DNA of 64,000 nt from Arthrobacter sp. MYb213 (lineage in GTDB: Bacteria; Actinomycetota; Actinomycetes; Actinomycetales; Micrococcaceae): positions 124,001-188,000 of the forward strand of contig NZ_PCQA01000006.1 of NCBI RefSeq assembly GCF_002979915.1. Direction: 5' to 3'. The notes beneath the pieces were generated by a model. The model was not told the DNA's origin and made no database searches. It saw only the letters and a list, made by a program, of their open reading frames with translations. The first letter of the stretch is position 1. Each line of letters starts with the position of its first letter. Positions 24,852-34,855 of this stretch are shown here, in pieces. The translations under genes and the position numbers were made by a program.

Positions 24852-26804
24852 ATGGCACGTTTTTCCCCTCTCAGACGAACCTTGGCGCTATCCGCGGCAG
24901 TGGCCATCGGTTTCGCAGGACTTGGCGCCGGCGCCTTACCTGCTTCTGCTCAACCGATCAAAGTTCCCACCGAAAAGTCCACTCCCTCACCAGATAACGA
25001 GGCAACCGTCAAGATCGGTCCACCCGTAGACGGCGAGGCCTACGACCAGTTCATCGTCACTTACAAGGCTTCGGCGCAGAACGACGGCAAGCCAGGACGA
25101 GCCAAGGCCTGGGGCAAGGCTGCCAAGGAAGCAGGAGTTTCTGTTAAAGAACTTCGCGCCATGGCGACCGGAAGTTTTGTAGTGAAAGCCAACAAAGAAC
25201 TCAAAGGCAAAGACGCCAAGCAGTTCATGACCGACATGGCAAAGTCCGGTCTCATCGAGGCAATCGAACCCGATGCCATGATGAAAATTTCAATGAGTCC
25301 AAATGACACCCGGTATTCCGAGCAGTGGCACTACAGCGGAACCAACGGCATGCGGCTACCCTCCGCTTGGGACACCGCTACCGGAAATGGAAGCGTCGTC
25401 GCTGTCCTCGATACCGGAATCACCTCACATTCAGACCTGAATGCAAATGTTCTACCCGGCTATGACTTCGTCTCCGACGCAAGCTCTGCACGAGACGGCA
25501 ATGGCCGAGATTCCAATGCACAGGATCAGGGCGACTGGTACGCCGCTGGTGAATGCGGCGGTAGCAGTTCAGGAAGTTCTTCATGGCACGGCACGCACGT
25601 GGCCGGTACCGTAGCGGCCGTCACCGACAACGGTAAGGGCGTTGCTGGCGTAGCACCAGATGCAAAGATCCAGCCTGTCCGTGTGCTCGCTAAATGCGGC
25701 GGTAGCCTTTCTGACATCTCTGACGCGATCATTTGGGCCTCCGGTGGCTACGTTCCTGGGGTACCAACTAATTCAAATCCCGCTGACACCATCAATATGT
25801 CACTAGGTGGCGGTGGAGCCTGCGGAAGCACTTATCAAGCAGCCATCGATACCGCGGTTTCACGTGGCACCTCGGTCATCGTGGCGGCAGGAAATGAAAG
25901 TCAGAACGCCTCAAATGTTCGCCCCGCCAACTGCTCCAATGTTGTCGTAGTGGCAGCGAGCAATCCTTCGGGTGGCCCGTCCTTCTATACCAACTACGGT
26001 TCAGCCATTGATGTCACGGCGCCAGGTGGCGACACCCGATACGCCGGCCAGGGAGTACTGTCCACCATCAATACCGGTTCTACCACCCCATCCAGTGAAG
26101 GTTACGCTTTTTATCAGGGCACCTCTATGGCTACACCACACGTAGCCGGCATGGTGGCACTGATGAAATCGAAGTCCCCCTCGCTGACCCCTGCACAGGT
26201 TGAATCGGCGCTGAAAAACGGAACCCGCGCAATGCCGGCAGGCTGCAGCATTGGTTGCGGCACCGGGCTAGTTGATGCAACGAAGATCATGACTGCACTC
26301 GGTGGGAGCACCCCCGATCCAGAGCCAGACCCTCAGCCAGAACCCGGTGAAAATCTTCTGAAGAACTCGGGGTTTGAAGATGGATCAAGTGGTTGGACCG
26401 CCAACCGGGCCGACACCTTCGAAACCGGTTCTGCAGCTCGCACCGGCAACGGACTGGCCGGCCTAAACGGTTGGGGCAGTTCCAATACTTACACCCTGGA
26501 CCAGAAGGTCACCATCCCGTCCTCGGCTACCAGCGCGCAGCTAAAGTTTTATCTGCGGGTGCTGACCAATGAGACCACGTCTTCTTATGCCTACGACAAG
26601 TTGACCGTGCAGGTACTTGATGGATATGGCACCTACAACGTGGGTAGCTGGTCGAATTTGGATGCAGGATCTTCATACAATGAACGCAGCATTAATCTGA
26701 ATAACTTCCGCGGCAAGACTGTCACCCTGCGCTTCAAGGGGGTCGAAGATTCAGCCAAGGCTACGGTGTTCCGCATCGATGACGCATCGGTAAGCGCTAG
26801 CTAG
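24852..26804 (+). CDS. Secreted subtilisin-like serine protease (S8 family) with C-terminal carbohydrate-binding-like domain
   Basis: 650 residues. A Sec signal peptide (MARFSPLRR, hydrophobic core, ending near PASA-Q34) is followed by an I9-type propeptide (about 62-147) and the S8 catalytic domain. The triad is Asp187 (AVLDTGI), His247 (WHGTHVAGT) and Ser425 (GTSMATPHVAG), with oxyanion Asn348 (AAGN). Four cysteine pairs are plausible. A Pro/Asp/Glu linker (PDPEPDPQPEPGE, about 488-500) leads to a beta-sandwich domain of about 145 residues beginning NLLKNSGFEDGSSGW, as in CBM4/9-like modules. It degrades external protein for peptide nutrition. AAGGAGAAC precedes the start. Confidence 0.93.
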   Translation: MARFSPLRRTLALSAAVAIGFAGLGAGALPASAQPIKVPTEKSTPSPDNEATVKIGPPVDGEAYDQFIVTYKASAQNDGKPGRAKAWGKAAKEAGVSVKELRAMATGSFVVKANKELKGKDAKQFMTDMAKSGLIEAIEPDAMMKISMSPNDTRYSEQWHYSGTNGMRLPSAWDTATGNGSVVAVLDTGITSHSDLNANVLPGYDFVSDASSARDGNGRDSNAQDQGDWYAAGECGGSSSGSSSWHGTHVAGTVAAVTDNGKGVAGVAPDAKIQPVRVLAKCGGSLSDISDAIIWASGGYVPGVPTNSNPADTINMSLGGGGACGSTYQAAIDTAVSRGTSVIVAAGNESQNASNVRPANCSNVVVVAASNPSGGPSFYTNYGSAIDVTAPGGDTRYAGQGVLSTINTGSTTPSSEGYAFYQGTSMATPHVAGMVALMKSKSPSLTPAQVESALKNGTRAMPAGCSIGCGTGLVDATKIMTALGGSTPDPEPDPQPEPGENLLKNSGFEDGSSGWTANRADTFETGSAARTGNGLAGLNGWGSSNTYTLDQKVTIPSSATSAQLKFYLRVLTNETTSSYAYDKLTVQVLDGYGTYNVGSWSNLDAGSSYNERSINLNNFRGKTVTLRFKGVEDSAKATVFRIDDASVSAS

Positions 26805-26898
26805 GCACTAATCGCCGCGTGGCATTGGAGATGGAACCCAGATTCCTAGTTCCAGCTTCATAAGAAGTCGTGGGTCTAAGCTATCGCAACATGACAAA

Positions 26899-26938
26899 AG
26901 CAGAAGCAATCCGGCATGAACGCCCGATTGCTTCTGCT
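26899..26938. terminator. Bidirectional terminator between subtilase and lactate permease genes
   Basis: AGCAGAAGCAATC and GATTGCTTCTGCT form a perfect 13-base stem, followed on plus by CTTGTTTC and on minus by TTTTGTC. It serves the convergent genes ending at 26804 and 26952. Confidence 0.85.
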
Positions 26939-26951
26939 CTTGTTTCTATTC

Positions 26952-28754
26952 CTAATCCTGGGCCGGCTGGGTGCCGCCAGACTTCGTAACGAACTTTGGT
27001 TTCTGCTTGAGCATCCACCGAACAATCAAGGCTAAGCCGACCAGCAGAATTACCAGCATGATGGTTCCGGCGTTCAGTCCGAATCCGTGGATAAAGAGGA
27101 AGGAAACAACACCGCCAGCTAGGCAGTAGTAGATCGTGACCAGAATCGTCTTGCGCAATAGATCGCCTTCACGCCCTAGCAAGCCAACTGTTGCCGATGC
27201 TGCAACAATATTATGAATGGAAATCGGATTGCCTCCGGCACCACCAATAGCCTGCGCCGCAACGATAGATTCCGGCGGAACTCCGATCTGCGCTCCGGTG
27301 GAGAACTGGAATTGGGAGAAGGTCAGGTTGGAAATGGTATTTGATCCGGCTACGAATGCCCCCAGAGCCCCGATCCACGGTGCAATTAGTGGCCAGGCGC
27401 CGCCTGAGACTGCGGCTGCGCCCTCGGCCAGCGTCACCGGAATGCTGGAGAGTCCAGAATTATTCAATTCCGGCCCGGATTGAATCAGGATACGCACCAA
27501 AGGAACCGCGAAGAGCAGGGCAACAGCGGTGCCAAATAGCTGCGCGGCCGAGACTTTGAAGGCACGTGCGATTTGCGCGCCATTCATCTTGTGCAGCACA
27601 AAAGCGAAGACGGAAGCAAGAATCAGCACAAAGCCTGGCAGGTAGAACGGCTGAATGCTGGTACTGATTCCGGTGCCGAGAATATCGTTCACCGGAATGG
27701 CAAGCCCCGTCAAGAAGGTTTTCACCTCGGGGATCACACGGGTCGCGACCAACAGCGTGCCCATCAAAATATATGGTGCCCAGGCACGAATCAGGCTCAT
27801 CTTCCCGGTCAGTTCCACCGCCTTAGCCGATTCGAGCGAGCCCATCCAACGCTGAGACCAGGTTTCTTTCGGTCCGAAGTCGAAGATCTCCTTGGGCATC
27901 AAGAACCCGCGACTAGAAGTGAACATAACCAGCGCGAGGCCGATTAGACCGCCAAATAGTGACGGGAATTCAGGCCCAAAGAAGCGGGCAGTGAGAACAT
28001 AAGGAACCGTCATGGCCAAGGACGCGTAGATAGCAAAGGGCCAAACGGCCAACCCGTCGCGGAAGCGCCGTTCCGGGCCAAAGAAACCGGTAAGCATGCA
28101 GACCATGATCAGCGGAATGAGCAAACCTACGAGCGCGTGGATTATTGCGACTTCCAGGCCAATAGAGTTAATGAACTCCGGCATGGTCAGTCCCAGCACA
28201 CTGACTCGTTCTGCAACGGCGGGATCGCCGCCAAGCCCCTGCTGGACACCAATCAAAATTGGTGTGCCCACGGCACCGAAGCTCACCGGTGTGCTCTGAA
28301 TGATCAGACCCACCATCACGGCGGCCATCGCCGGGAACCCAAGGGCTAAGAGCAACGGTGCAACCACTGCGGCGGGGGTACCGAATCCCGAGGCCCCTTC
28401 GATGAAGCTACCAAATAGCCAGCCGATGATGACTGCCTGGACGCGGCGGTCGGGTGAAATGTTATTAAATCCGGCCCTGATGGCGTTCATTGCACCGCCC
28501 ACGGTTAGCGTCGCGAGCAAGAGTAGGGCACCGAAAACGATGTATAGCATTGTGGCGGCAACAACGAGCCCCTCAATCGAGGCGGCAAGCACCCCGCTGA
28601 AGTCCATCTTCCAGACGAACAATGCCACGAGTACCGCAACGACGTATCCGACCGGCATGGCGAATTTTGCGGGCCAACGGAATCCTACGAGTAACACCCC
28701 GACTACCAATATTGGTGCGAGCGCGAGCAACGCGAGCACTCCTAAGTTGTCCAT
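26952..28754 (-). CDS. L-lactate permease family transporter (LctP)
   Basis: 600 residues, at least 13 membrane segments. LctP hallmarks include [24 protein letters not shown] near residues 115-140, [14 protein letters not shown] and [25 protein letters not shown] near 480-535. It is a proton-coupled importer of lactate and glycolate. GAGAGGATCC precedes the ATG. Two LldR-type operators lie 87-111 bases upstream of the start, placing it in the same regulon as the second permease at 37115, although it stands 8 kb from lutABC. It is distant enough from the second permease to have different substrate range or affinity. Confidence 0.92.
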   Translation of the reverse strand: MDNLGVLALLALAPILVVGVLLVGFRWPAKFAMPVGYVVAVLVALFVWKMDFSGVLAASIEGLVVAATMLYIVFGALLLLATLTVGGAMNAIRAGFNNISPDRRVQAVIIGWLFGSFIEGASGFGTPAAVVAPLLLALGFPAMAAVMVGLIIQSTPVSFGAVGTPILIGVQQGLGGDPAVAERVSVLGLTMPEFINSIGLEVAIIHALVGLLIPLIMVCMLTGFFGPERRFRDGLAVWPFAIYASLAMTVPYVLTARFFGPEFPSLFGGLIGLALVMFTSSRGFLMPKEIFDFGPKETWSQRWMGSLESAKAVELTGKMSLIRAWAPYILMGTLLVATRVIPEVKTFLTGLAIPVNDILGTGISTSIQPFYLPGFVLILASVFAFVLHKMNGAQIARAFKVSAAQLFGTAVALLFAVPLVRILIQSGPELNNSGLSSIPVTLAEGAAAVSGGAWPLIAPWIGALGAFVAGSNTISNLTFSQFQFSTGAQIGVPPESIVAAQAIGGAGGNPISIHNIVAASATVGLLGREGDLLRKTILVTIYYCLAGGVVSFLFIHGFGLNAGTIMLVILLVGLALIVRWMLKQKPKFVTKSGGTQPAQD

Positions 28755-28840
28755 ATTTCGGATCCTCTCTGACCATACTTTCGCAGCATTCCCATCTGCA
28801 TGTAGACAGCTCCACTTGGTGCGAGAAAATGACTACCTAA

Positions 28841-28865
28841 TGGTCAGACCACTATGGTCCGACCA
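28841..28865. promoter_or_regulatory. Two LldR-type operators TGGTCAGACCA and TGGTCCGACCA
   Basis: The palindromes at 28841-28851 and 28855-28865 have centres 14 bases apart. They fit the TNGT-N3-ACNA pattern known for FadR-family LldR regulators (for example in Corynebacterium). They control the permease starting at 28754; the regulator is probably the protein encoded at 36379. Confidence 0.82.
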
Positions 28866-28998
28866 TAAGATCATAACCTACATTTACCTAGATTGTGAGG
28901 CCCGTCACCCAGTGGATTTAAATCCACCACTTCCATCAGCAGCACTTCAGACTGCTCTCCTCCTATATCCACGGGCGACTTTTAGTTCGAGTAAACCA

Positions 28999-29039
28999 AA
29001 AAACGATCCCGCAGACCAGTGGTCCGCGGGATCGTTTTT
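28999..29039. terminator. Bidirectional terminator downstream of the LigB dioxygenase gene
   Basis: AAAAACGATCCCGC and GCGGGATCGTTTTT pair perfectly over 14 bases, and T-tracts follow on both strands. On the minus strand it ends the gene stopping at 29066. Confidence 0.85.
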
Positions 29040-29065
29040 CTCGTTTTAGGAAATCTACAGTGGTA

Positions 29066-29863
29066 TTAGGTGAGCGTCCAGGAACGCTTGGACAGCCCGA
29101 ACCAAAAACCGTCGATAGCAGTTTTTGCGTCAATGCCGCCTGACGCATAAGCGGCGCCGAGCGAGACATAGAGTGGAGCCCAGTGCTCGGAGCGCGGATG
29201 GGCTTCCCGAGCGGCAGGAGCCTTATGCATGAAGTCGAGAATCGAGTCCACATCCCCACGAGCCATTGCTTCTTCGGCCCAATGATCAAATTCGGCCGAG
29301 GCACTTGGCGGGGTGACATCGGCGCCACCGGCAGGATTGAACCAACGTAGGTTGTGGGTGGTGAAGCCGGAACCGACAATCAGGGTCCCGCGTTCACGCA
29401 AGGGAGCCAAGGACTTGCCTAGCTCAAAAAGTCCGGCGGGATCAAGCGTCGGCATGGACATCTGCACTACCGGCACGTCGGCATCCGGGAACATTTCCTT
29501 GAGCGGGACATACGCCCCGTGGTCCAGTCCGCGGCTCTCATCGCGCTCTACATGGTGGCCATGAGTTGCGGTAAGTCGTTCAACTTCCAGCGCAAGATCT
29601 GGAGCCATCGGTGCGTCATAACGCACGTCGTAGTACTTCTGCGGGAAACCCCAGAAGTCATAGACCAGCTCATTTTTCTGCGAGGTTGCGCTGAGCGTGA
29701 CCGGGGCATTTTCCCAGTGCGCAGAGATCATCAAAATGTCTTTGGGCTTACTGATGGTTTCTGACCAGCCAGCTAGTTCACTGGTCCAGCGGGTATCGTC
29801 GGCCAGGGGCGGTGCACCATGGCTCAAGAATAATACCGGAGGGAGTTCTGCTGACTGTGTCAT
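29066..29863 (-). CDS. Class III extradiol ring-cleavage dioxygenase (LigB/DODA family)
   Basis: 265 residues resembling E. coli YgiD (4,5-DOPA dioxygenase). Candidate metal ligands are the His of LFLSHGAPPL near residue 15, the His of MISAHWENAP near 48, and the His residues of ESRGLDHGAYVPL and GSGFTTHNL further on. Family members bind Zn or Fe(II); the natural substrate in bacteria is often unknown. The divergent MarR gene and the palindrome at 29887 suggest it is induced by an aromatic or quinone-like compound. Confidence 0.88.
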   Translation of the reverse strand: MTQSAELPPVLFLSHGAPPLADDTRWTSELAGWSETISKPKDILMISAHWENAPVTLSATSQKNELVYDFWGFPQKYYDVRYDAPMAPDLALEVERLTATHGHHVERDESRGLDHGAYVPLKEMFPDADVPVVQMSMPTLDPAGLFELGKSLAPLRERGTLIVGSGFTTHNLRWFNPAGGADVTPPSASAEFDHWAEEAMARGDVDSILDFMHKAPAAREAHPRSEHWAPLYVSLGAAYASGGIDAKTAIDGFWFGLSKRSWTLT

Positions 29864-29886
29864 AAATACAGCATATACTCACTTGA

Positions 29887-29898
29887 TTGAAGCTTCAA
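29887..29898. promoter_or_regulatory. Palindromic operator TTGAAGCTTCAA between LigB and MarR genes
   Basis: A perfect 12-base palindrome, embedded in CTTGATTGAAGCTTCAAGC, lies 24 bases upstream of the LigB start in the divergent region. Its position and symmetry fit a MarR-dimer operator; the regulator encoded at 30005 is the natural candidate. Confidence 0.55.
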
Positions 29899-30004
29899 GC
29901 AATTTTTGTATATCTCTACATTTCAGCGCACCCCCAAGTCGGTCAAAGTCTTACTTTTCCGACAAATGTCGGCGACAGTCGCACTGTTCTCTAGAATAGA
30001 AACC

Positions 30005-30448
30005 ATGCACGATGAAAAGCTGCTTGCCCAGGTAGAAAAAGAATTCACCACCACGTTGCTTCGCGCGCGACAGTCGATCCGCGAACGCGCCAGAGCTATC
30101 CACCCTGATCTTCAGGCGCCTGGCTACCGAATTCTGTCATTCTTGATCCACAATGACGCCCAACAACAAGGAGCCCTCGCAGAGCACCTTGAACTGGACA
30201 AGGCCACCATCTCGCGGATGGTCAAACAGCTTGAATCAATGGGCCTTATCACTCGCACCACAGATCCGTCCGACGGACGAGCCCAATTGGTCTCAATCAC
30301 CGCCAAGGCACACGAAGCGTGGAAGGCCAGCGGAAATAGCCTCCGCGCTAGACTTCACAACCGTCTTTCCGATTGGGATGAAGCGGATGTACAACGCTTC
30401 GCAGATCTCCTACACAAGATGAATGAGGACCGCGAAGACCTACGCTAG
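30005..30448 (+). CDS. MarR-family transcriptional regulator
   Basis: 147 residues with the MarR winged helix: AEHLELDKATISRMVKQLES is the recognition region, followed by the wing TTDPSDGRAQLVSITAKA. MarR proteins repress divergent genes until an aromatic ligand or oxidation releases them. The ATG at 30005 is chosen as it yields the normal family length; a longer frame to 29906 would run into the promoter region. It ends 6 bases before the convergent helicase gene. Confidence 0.88.
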   Translation: MHDEKLLAQVEKEFTTTLLRARQSIRERARAIHPDLQAPGYRILSFLIHNDAQQQGALAEHLELDKATISRMVKQLESMGLITRTTDPSDGRAQLVSITAKAHEAWKASGNSLRARLHNRLSDWDEADVQRFADLLHKMNEDREDLR

Positions 30449-30454
30449 TCGTCG

Positions 30455-33400
30455 CTACTCAAGCAAGGCCAAAAAGTCCTCGGTATCCAAGGTGGTTGCC
30501 GAGGCCATTTGCTCCGAATCCCCCAGAACATCGTTAAAGAGCTGGGTTTTCTTAGCTTGCAGAGCCAGAACCTTGTCTTCAATCGTGTCTTTAGCAACCA
30601 ACCGATACACGTACACCGGCTTATCTTGTCCGATACGGTGTGCTCTGTCGATCGCTTGAGCTTCTGCAGCCGGATTCCACCACGGATCCAACAAGATGCA
30701 GTAATCGGCAGCGGTGAGGTTAATACCGAAGCCACCAGATTTCAAAGAGATGAAAAATACCGGGAACTTGCCTGCGCTGAAGTCCTCGATTAGTTCTCGT
30801 CGCTTGGCACCGCTGGTGCTCCCATCGAGATAACCGGTCTCAAACCCAAGGTCGAGCGCAACCCCGCGGGCTTTGGCTAAGAACGAGGTGAATTGGCTAA
30901 AGACTAAAATCTTGTGCCCCTCGGCCACTGCATCTTCCAATAATGATTGTAGAAGCTCCAATTTGGCACTTGGCCCGTTGCCTTCATCAACCAGTGATGG
31001 ATCCAAGGCGAGCTGGCGCAACAAGGTCAGCGACTGCAAGATCTTAAAACGGTTGGAATCAACATCTTGAACCAGTCCCAAGACTTCTTGACGTACCCGC
31101 TGAAAACGCCGGTCGTAGGCCTTACGGTGAGCCGGTTCCAGCTCGACGTGAATGACTTGCTCGGTCTTCGAAGGAAGATCCTTGGCTACCTGGTCCTTGG
31201 TACGGCGCAACACAAACGGGCGCAACCGGCTCTTTAGCCGTTGCATCCGTGCCCCCTCCCCGGAGGCAATGGGCTTAGAATAATTATCTTTAAACGCCTT
31301 GAGGCCGCCTAAGAGCCCTGGTGCGGCCAGAGAAGTCAACGCCCAAAGTTCCAAGAGATTGTTTTCAACCGGAGTGCCGGTGACGACAAACTTGCAGGGG
31401 ACCTGAATCTGGCGAACCTGTTTGTACCCCTTTGAAGCGTGGTTTTTCACCATCTGCGCTTCATCCAGGATGAGCACGGAAAATCCCATCTGTTCAAACT
31501 GTTCAAAGTCCAGACGGAAAATCGCGTAGCTAGTCACTATCAGCTGTGCGTCACCGACGGTCTCGGCAACGCTGCTACGTCGCTTAGTGCTCGTTTCATT
31601 CAAGGCCGTGGTGCGCAATTGAGGAGTGAATTTCGCGGCTTCGCTTGCCCAGTTGCCGACTACCGAGGTCGGCGCGACCACCAAATACTTGGCTTTTGGA
31701 TCTTCTATACGCGCCTTCTCCAATGCGGCCAACAACTGAACCGTTTTGCCCAGTCCCATATCATCGGCCAGCACCCCGCCAAGCTGATGACGACGTAAGA
31801 AATCGAGCCAGTTCAGGCCCTGTTGCTGGTAGTCACGCAAGGTGGCTGTAAAGCTTTCGGGCACGTCAACATGCTCGGGGCCTTGGGCGCCTGTCAGCTT
31901 CGCCATTGCGGCGAGCCACTCATTTTCCTGAGCCTCGATAATTCCTAAGGCCACAAGTTCTTGCCACCAGTCAATGTTCAACCGGTGCATCCGCACCCCT
32001 GAGGAAGTACTTTGCGCTAATTCGCCAGCCTCAGAGATCAATTGGCGAAGGGCATGGAACTCTTCACCGTTGATGGGAACAACTTGCGCATCGTCTAACA
32101 CCAAATAGTCGTCGCCAGCACTGAGCGCACTAAACAACTCGACGAAGGGAATCTTTTTCTCGGCAAGTTTGATATCAACGTCGAGGTCGAACCAATCATT
32201 GATTGCTTCACCCACGCCAATACTGACGACCGCTTGTCCTTCGGCGCGTTTATAGTCTGGGACGGCGCTGTGCTCATCAACTTGTACGTCTGGGTGCTCA
32301 CGCAACAACGGCAAGGTATCCAATACAAAGTCGATGCTCGCAGTGAGATTGAGTTGCAGGGGCGCAAAACTTCCCGTACCAGATTGAACTAATGGATTCT
32401 CCGTTCCTACCTTGTCCAAAATGCTACGCAGAATCTCTCGCTCCACGGTTCTCTGCCGAGAACCGGAGTCAACGTAGTGCCAAGAGAATTCACCGGACAG
32501 TTCGTTGAGCGAGTGACGCAACTGCAGTTTCAGTACTGGCCGAGCCGGCTCAGGAACCTGATAACTTCCGTCCGAGCTTTCTAGCGGCGCAACTTTGCGC
32601 ATCCGCGGCATGAAAGAGTGGTGGAATTCCGAGATCTGCTCCGTGGGGATCTGCACCGGACCATTACGCACTAATTCAATGAGTTCGTTCGTAATTTTTG
32701 GTTCAAAGCAGGCCAAATGTAAAGCCTTGGCTTTATCCGGGCTTCCTTCGAAGAACAGTGCCGCGGCCGGTGGCATGCCCAGCGTGATCATTGAGGTGGG
32801 GAATCCTTCGGGAGCCAAAATCTTTGGTTCCAGCTTTAGACCCTGCTCATCTTCGATGAAATTCACCAGCCCCTGTGCAGGAGTCTGCGGGAAGTTGATG
32901 GGTTCTTTGGTCTTTGCCGACACCATACTAACGCCTGCGTCACGAATGCTTTTGAGGATGCGCCCAAGTTCTTCGCCGGGCAACAAGTTCAATGTCACCC
33001 AATCGTTGCCCCAGTGATCGTAATAATGGGACTCGCTCATCCGTAAGGAAATTCCGTACAGGTCCATCATGACTCGGCGCTGGGTGTCATCAAATCTTCT
33101 ATCACTTGCCAGATGAGTCCAGGAGACACCGCTTTGCACCCAGGGCGAACGAGTGCCGGGTTGTGCCGGGCGCACCTTCACATCATAGGCGTCACGTTTA
33201 CGGTATTTTTCGTGAACTACTGAAACTAACAAGCCAAGTGGAACGGCCTCAGTCTCCGGTTCTAGCACCGGCAACAGTGCATGCAACGAACGCTGCCAGT
33301 GAGGCACCGGACGTGGGCTGTCACCGTCATGATCTTCTAGCTTTGGATCATCGCTGACGGTGAGCTCTTCTTCCGGCGTCCGGGTCAGATACAGCCCCAA

Positions 33401-33664
33401 CGCGGCAACGTGTTTGCATGGGCCTTCCAATTCTCCAGCCGTGCAATTAAACCGGTAGCGCACCTTTCCTTGGACAAGGTCCAACTGCATAAAGACCTCG
33501 GCATCTGCTACGTCGGCGTATACCCGGCTCATTCCTGAACTTTGCACCCAGCGATAAGGGTTTACCTCGCCGGAGCTCATGACGAGGCTGCCCTCCATCA
33601 TGGTCCGAGCGGCAAAGTGCCGGTTCAGCTCGGGAAAGGTCAGGGTATATTCCATGTCCACCAT
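30455..33664 (-). CDS. SNF2-family DEAD/DEAH helicase with degenerate SWIM zinc finger
   Basis: 1069 residues. N-terminal SWIM-like region near 70-95 (FNCTAGELEGPCKHVAALGL), a bacterial-SNF2 middle region, then the ATPase: motif I DDMGLGKTVQ near 640, DEAQ in ILDEAQMVKNHASKG, TGTPVENN, and the C-terminal motifs SLKSGGFGINLTAAD and DPWWNPAAEAQAIDRAHRIGQ. It translocates on double-stranded DNA and probably remodels DNA-protein complexes. Normal SWIM fingers have CxC...CxH; here the first Cys of the CxC is a Phe (F-N-C), so zinc binding may be weakened. No methylase or nuclease partner is adjacent, so it is probably not a defence-system core. Confidence 0.9.
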   Translation of the reverse strand: MVDMEYTLTFPELNRHFAARTMMEGSLVMSSGEVNPYRWVQSSGMSRVYADVADAEVFMQLDLVQGKVRYRFNCTAGELEGPCKHVAALGLYLTRTPEEELTVSDDPKLEDHDGDSPRPVPHWQRSLHALLPVLEPETEAVPLGLLVSVVHEKYRKRDAYDVKVRPAQPGTRSPWVQSGVSWTHLASDRRFDDTQRRVMMDLYGISLRMSESHYYDHWGNDWVTLNLLPGEELGRILKSIRDAGVSMVSAKTKEPINFPQTPAQGLVNFIEDEQGLKLEPKILAPEGFPTSMITLGMPPAAALFFEGSPDKAKALHLACFEPKITNELIELVRNGPVQIPTEQISEFHHSFMPRMRKVAPLESSDGSYQVPEPARPVLKLQLRHSLNELSGEFSWHYVDSGSRQRTVEREILRSILDKVGTENPLVQSGTGSFAPLQLNLTASIDFVLDTLPLLREHPDVQVDEHSAVPDYKRAEGQAVVSIGVGEAINDWFDLDVDIKLAEKKIPFVELFSALSAGDDYLVLDDAQVVPINGEEFHALRQLISEAGELAQSTSSGVRMHRLNIDWWQELVALGIIEAQENEWLAAMAKLTGAQGPEHVDVPESFTATLRDYQQQGLNWLDFLRRHQLGGVLADDMGLGKTVQLLAALEKARIEDPKAKYLVVAPTSVVGNWASEAAKFTPQLRTTALNETSTKRRSSVAETVGDAQLIVTSYAIFRLDFEQFEQMGFSVLILDEAQMVKNHASKGYKQVRQIQVPCKFVVTGTPVENNLLELWALTSLAAPGLLGGLKAFKDNYSKPIASGEGARMQRLKSRLRPFVLRRTKDQVAKDLPSKTEQVIHVELEPAHRKAYDRRFQRVRQEVLGLVQDVDSNRFKILQSLTLLRQLALDPSLVDEGNGPSAKLELLQSLLEDAVAEGHKILVFSQFTSFLAKARGVALDLGFETGYLDGSTSGAKRRELIEDFSAGKFPVFFISLKSGGFGINLTAADYCILLDPWWNPAAEAQAIDRAHRIGQDKPVYVYRLVAKDTIEDKVLALQAKKTQLFNDVLGDSEQMASATTLDTEDFLALLE

Positions 33665-33824
33665 TCGTTGCAGCGCAGGCCAAAGTCATTGGCCGGTACT
33701 AGTCTATTTTGTTCGGCCCGAGTATCTCGGTACGGCTAGGCATTCAGTCTGAATACTTCTAAAAACTGGCTATTTCGCAAGGACTCATGACCTGCCGGGC
33801 AAGGATTAATTTCCTGCAGAAAAC

Positions 33825-34682
33825 TCACTGCGTACGGGATGAGCGTTTTGAATCATCGTGGATCCACGAAGCTAAGGTCCGCATTTTTGCTTCGGAAGCA
33901 GAACCGGGTTCAGTTGTATAGATAAACATGGTCTGGTCAGCTACTCCGGTGACATCTAGTGCTTCATAGCCGATCTCTAGTTCACCAACCAGTGGATGGC
34001 TGAGCCGTTTAACCCCGTCGCGGCGTTCAACGACGCGGTGGTCGGCCCACCACGTGCGAAATTCTTCGCTGTGTAGGGATAATTCACCGACCAACTGTGC
34101 AAGTAACGGGTCGTGCGGATGTCTTCCAGCGTCCAAACGTAAAGTGCCCACCATAGACGAGGCAACCTTTTCCCAATCAAGGTATCTGGAACGTGCTTCA
34201 GGATCCAAAAATGCCCAGCGAATGAAGCTGCGTTCGCGCACGGGCTTGGCCATGACATCGGTCAAGAGGAAGGCAGCCAGCGGATTCATTGCCAAGATCT
34301 CTGTTCGACGGCCTCTAATGAATGCGGGGTGTTCAGTGAAGGAGTCCAACAACGCATGTAGTGATGGGCGTACTCTTTGAGCTCGTTTGTCGAGTTTGTT
34401 GCCATTGGGATCTGCCACTGCTCTAGCGAGGTCAAAAAGATGGCGAGAGGCCGTTTCATCTAATTGCAGTGCCCGAGACAGCGCATTGAGCACCGATTGG
34501 GATGGGCGTTTATGCCGTCCTTGCTCAAGCCGCGCGTAGTAGTCCGCGCTGACCCCGGCCAGTGTTGCTACTTCTTCACGGCGCAATCCTGCGACGCGAC
34601 GGCGTGGGCCACCGTCACCGCTGGGGGCGACTAGTGCTCGACGTGCCTTGAGAAAATCACCAAGTTCGGTACCGGGAGTCAT
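33825..34682 (-). CDS. XRE-family regulator with MmyB-like ligand domain
   Basis: 285 residues. The N-terminal helix-turn-helix is LAGVSADYYARLEQGRHKRP (about residues 40-60). The rest is the MmyB/MLTR domain, a PAS-like pocket thought to bind fatty acids or similar ligands (markers: HPAFIRGRRTEILAMNPLAAFL, SLHSEEFRTWWADH, HPLVGELEIGYEAL). Such proteins often control a neighbouring dehydrogenase or transporter gene; the divergent BenE symporter is the nearest target. The start at 34682 has AAAGGAG upstream; the open frame continues 20 codons further without one. Confidence 0.88.
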   Translation of the reverse strand: MTPGTELGDFLKARRALVAPSGDGGPRRRVAGLRREEVATLAGVSADYYARLEQGRHKRPSQSVLNALSRALQLDETASRHLFDLARAVADPNGNKLDKRAQRVRPSLHALLDSFTEHPAFIRGRRTEILAMNPLAAFLLTDVMAKPVRERSFIRWAFLDPEARSRYLDWEKVASSMVGTLRLDAGRHPHDPLLAQLVGELSLHSEEFRTWWADHRVVERRDGVKRLSHPLVGELEIGYEALDVTGVADQTMFIYTTEPGSASEAKMRTLASWIHDDSKRSSRTQ

Positions 34683-34855
34683 CTCCAAGCTCCTTTCACC
34701 ACAGGACCTGAGATTGTTCTCAATAGTAGGCAGATGAGCCAAAACTACGCACCTTGTGACCTGTTATGGCTCTGCTTCAATGCGTGCAACCTGCGTACTG
34801 ACCGTACAAGTAGCAGCGATAAAAACGATGTTCTGGCTAGAAAGGGAAGCCGCCA

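Noticed and set aside
28300-29049. A 249-codon open frame on plus, antisense to the lactate permease and its promoter
   Set aside because: It is opposite a clear LctP gene, has no family resemblance and runs through the operators and a terminator.
30455-34682. SNF2 helicase plus XRE regulator as a defence island
   Set aside because: No nuclease, methylase, toxin or other defence partner is present; the surroundings are ordinary metabolic genes.
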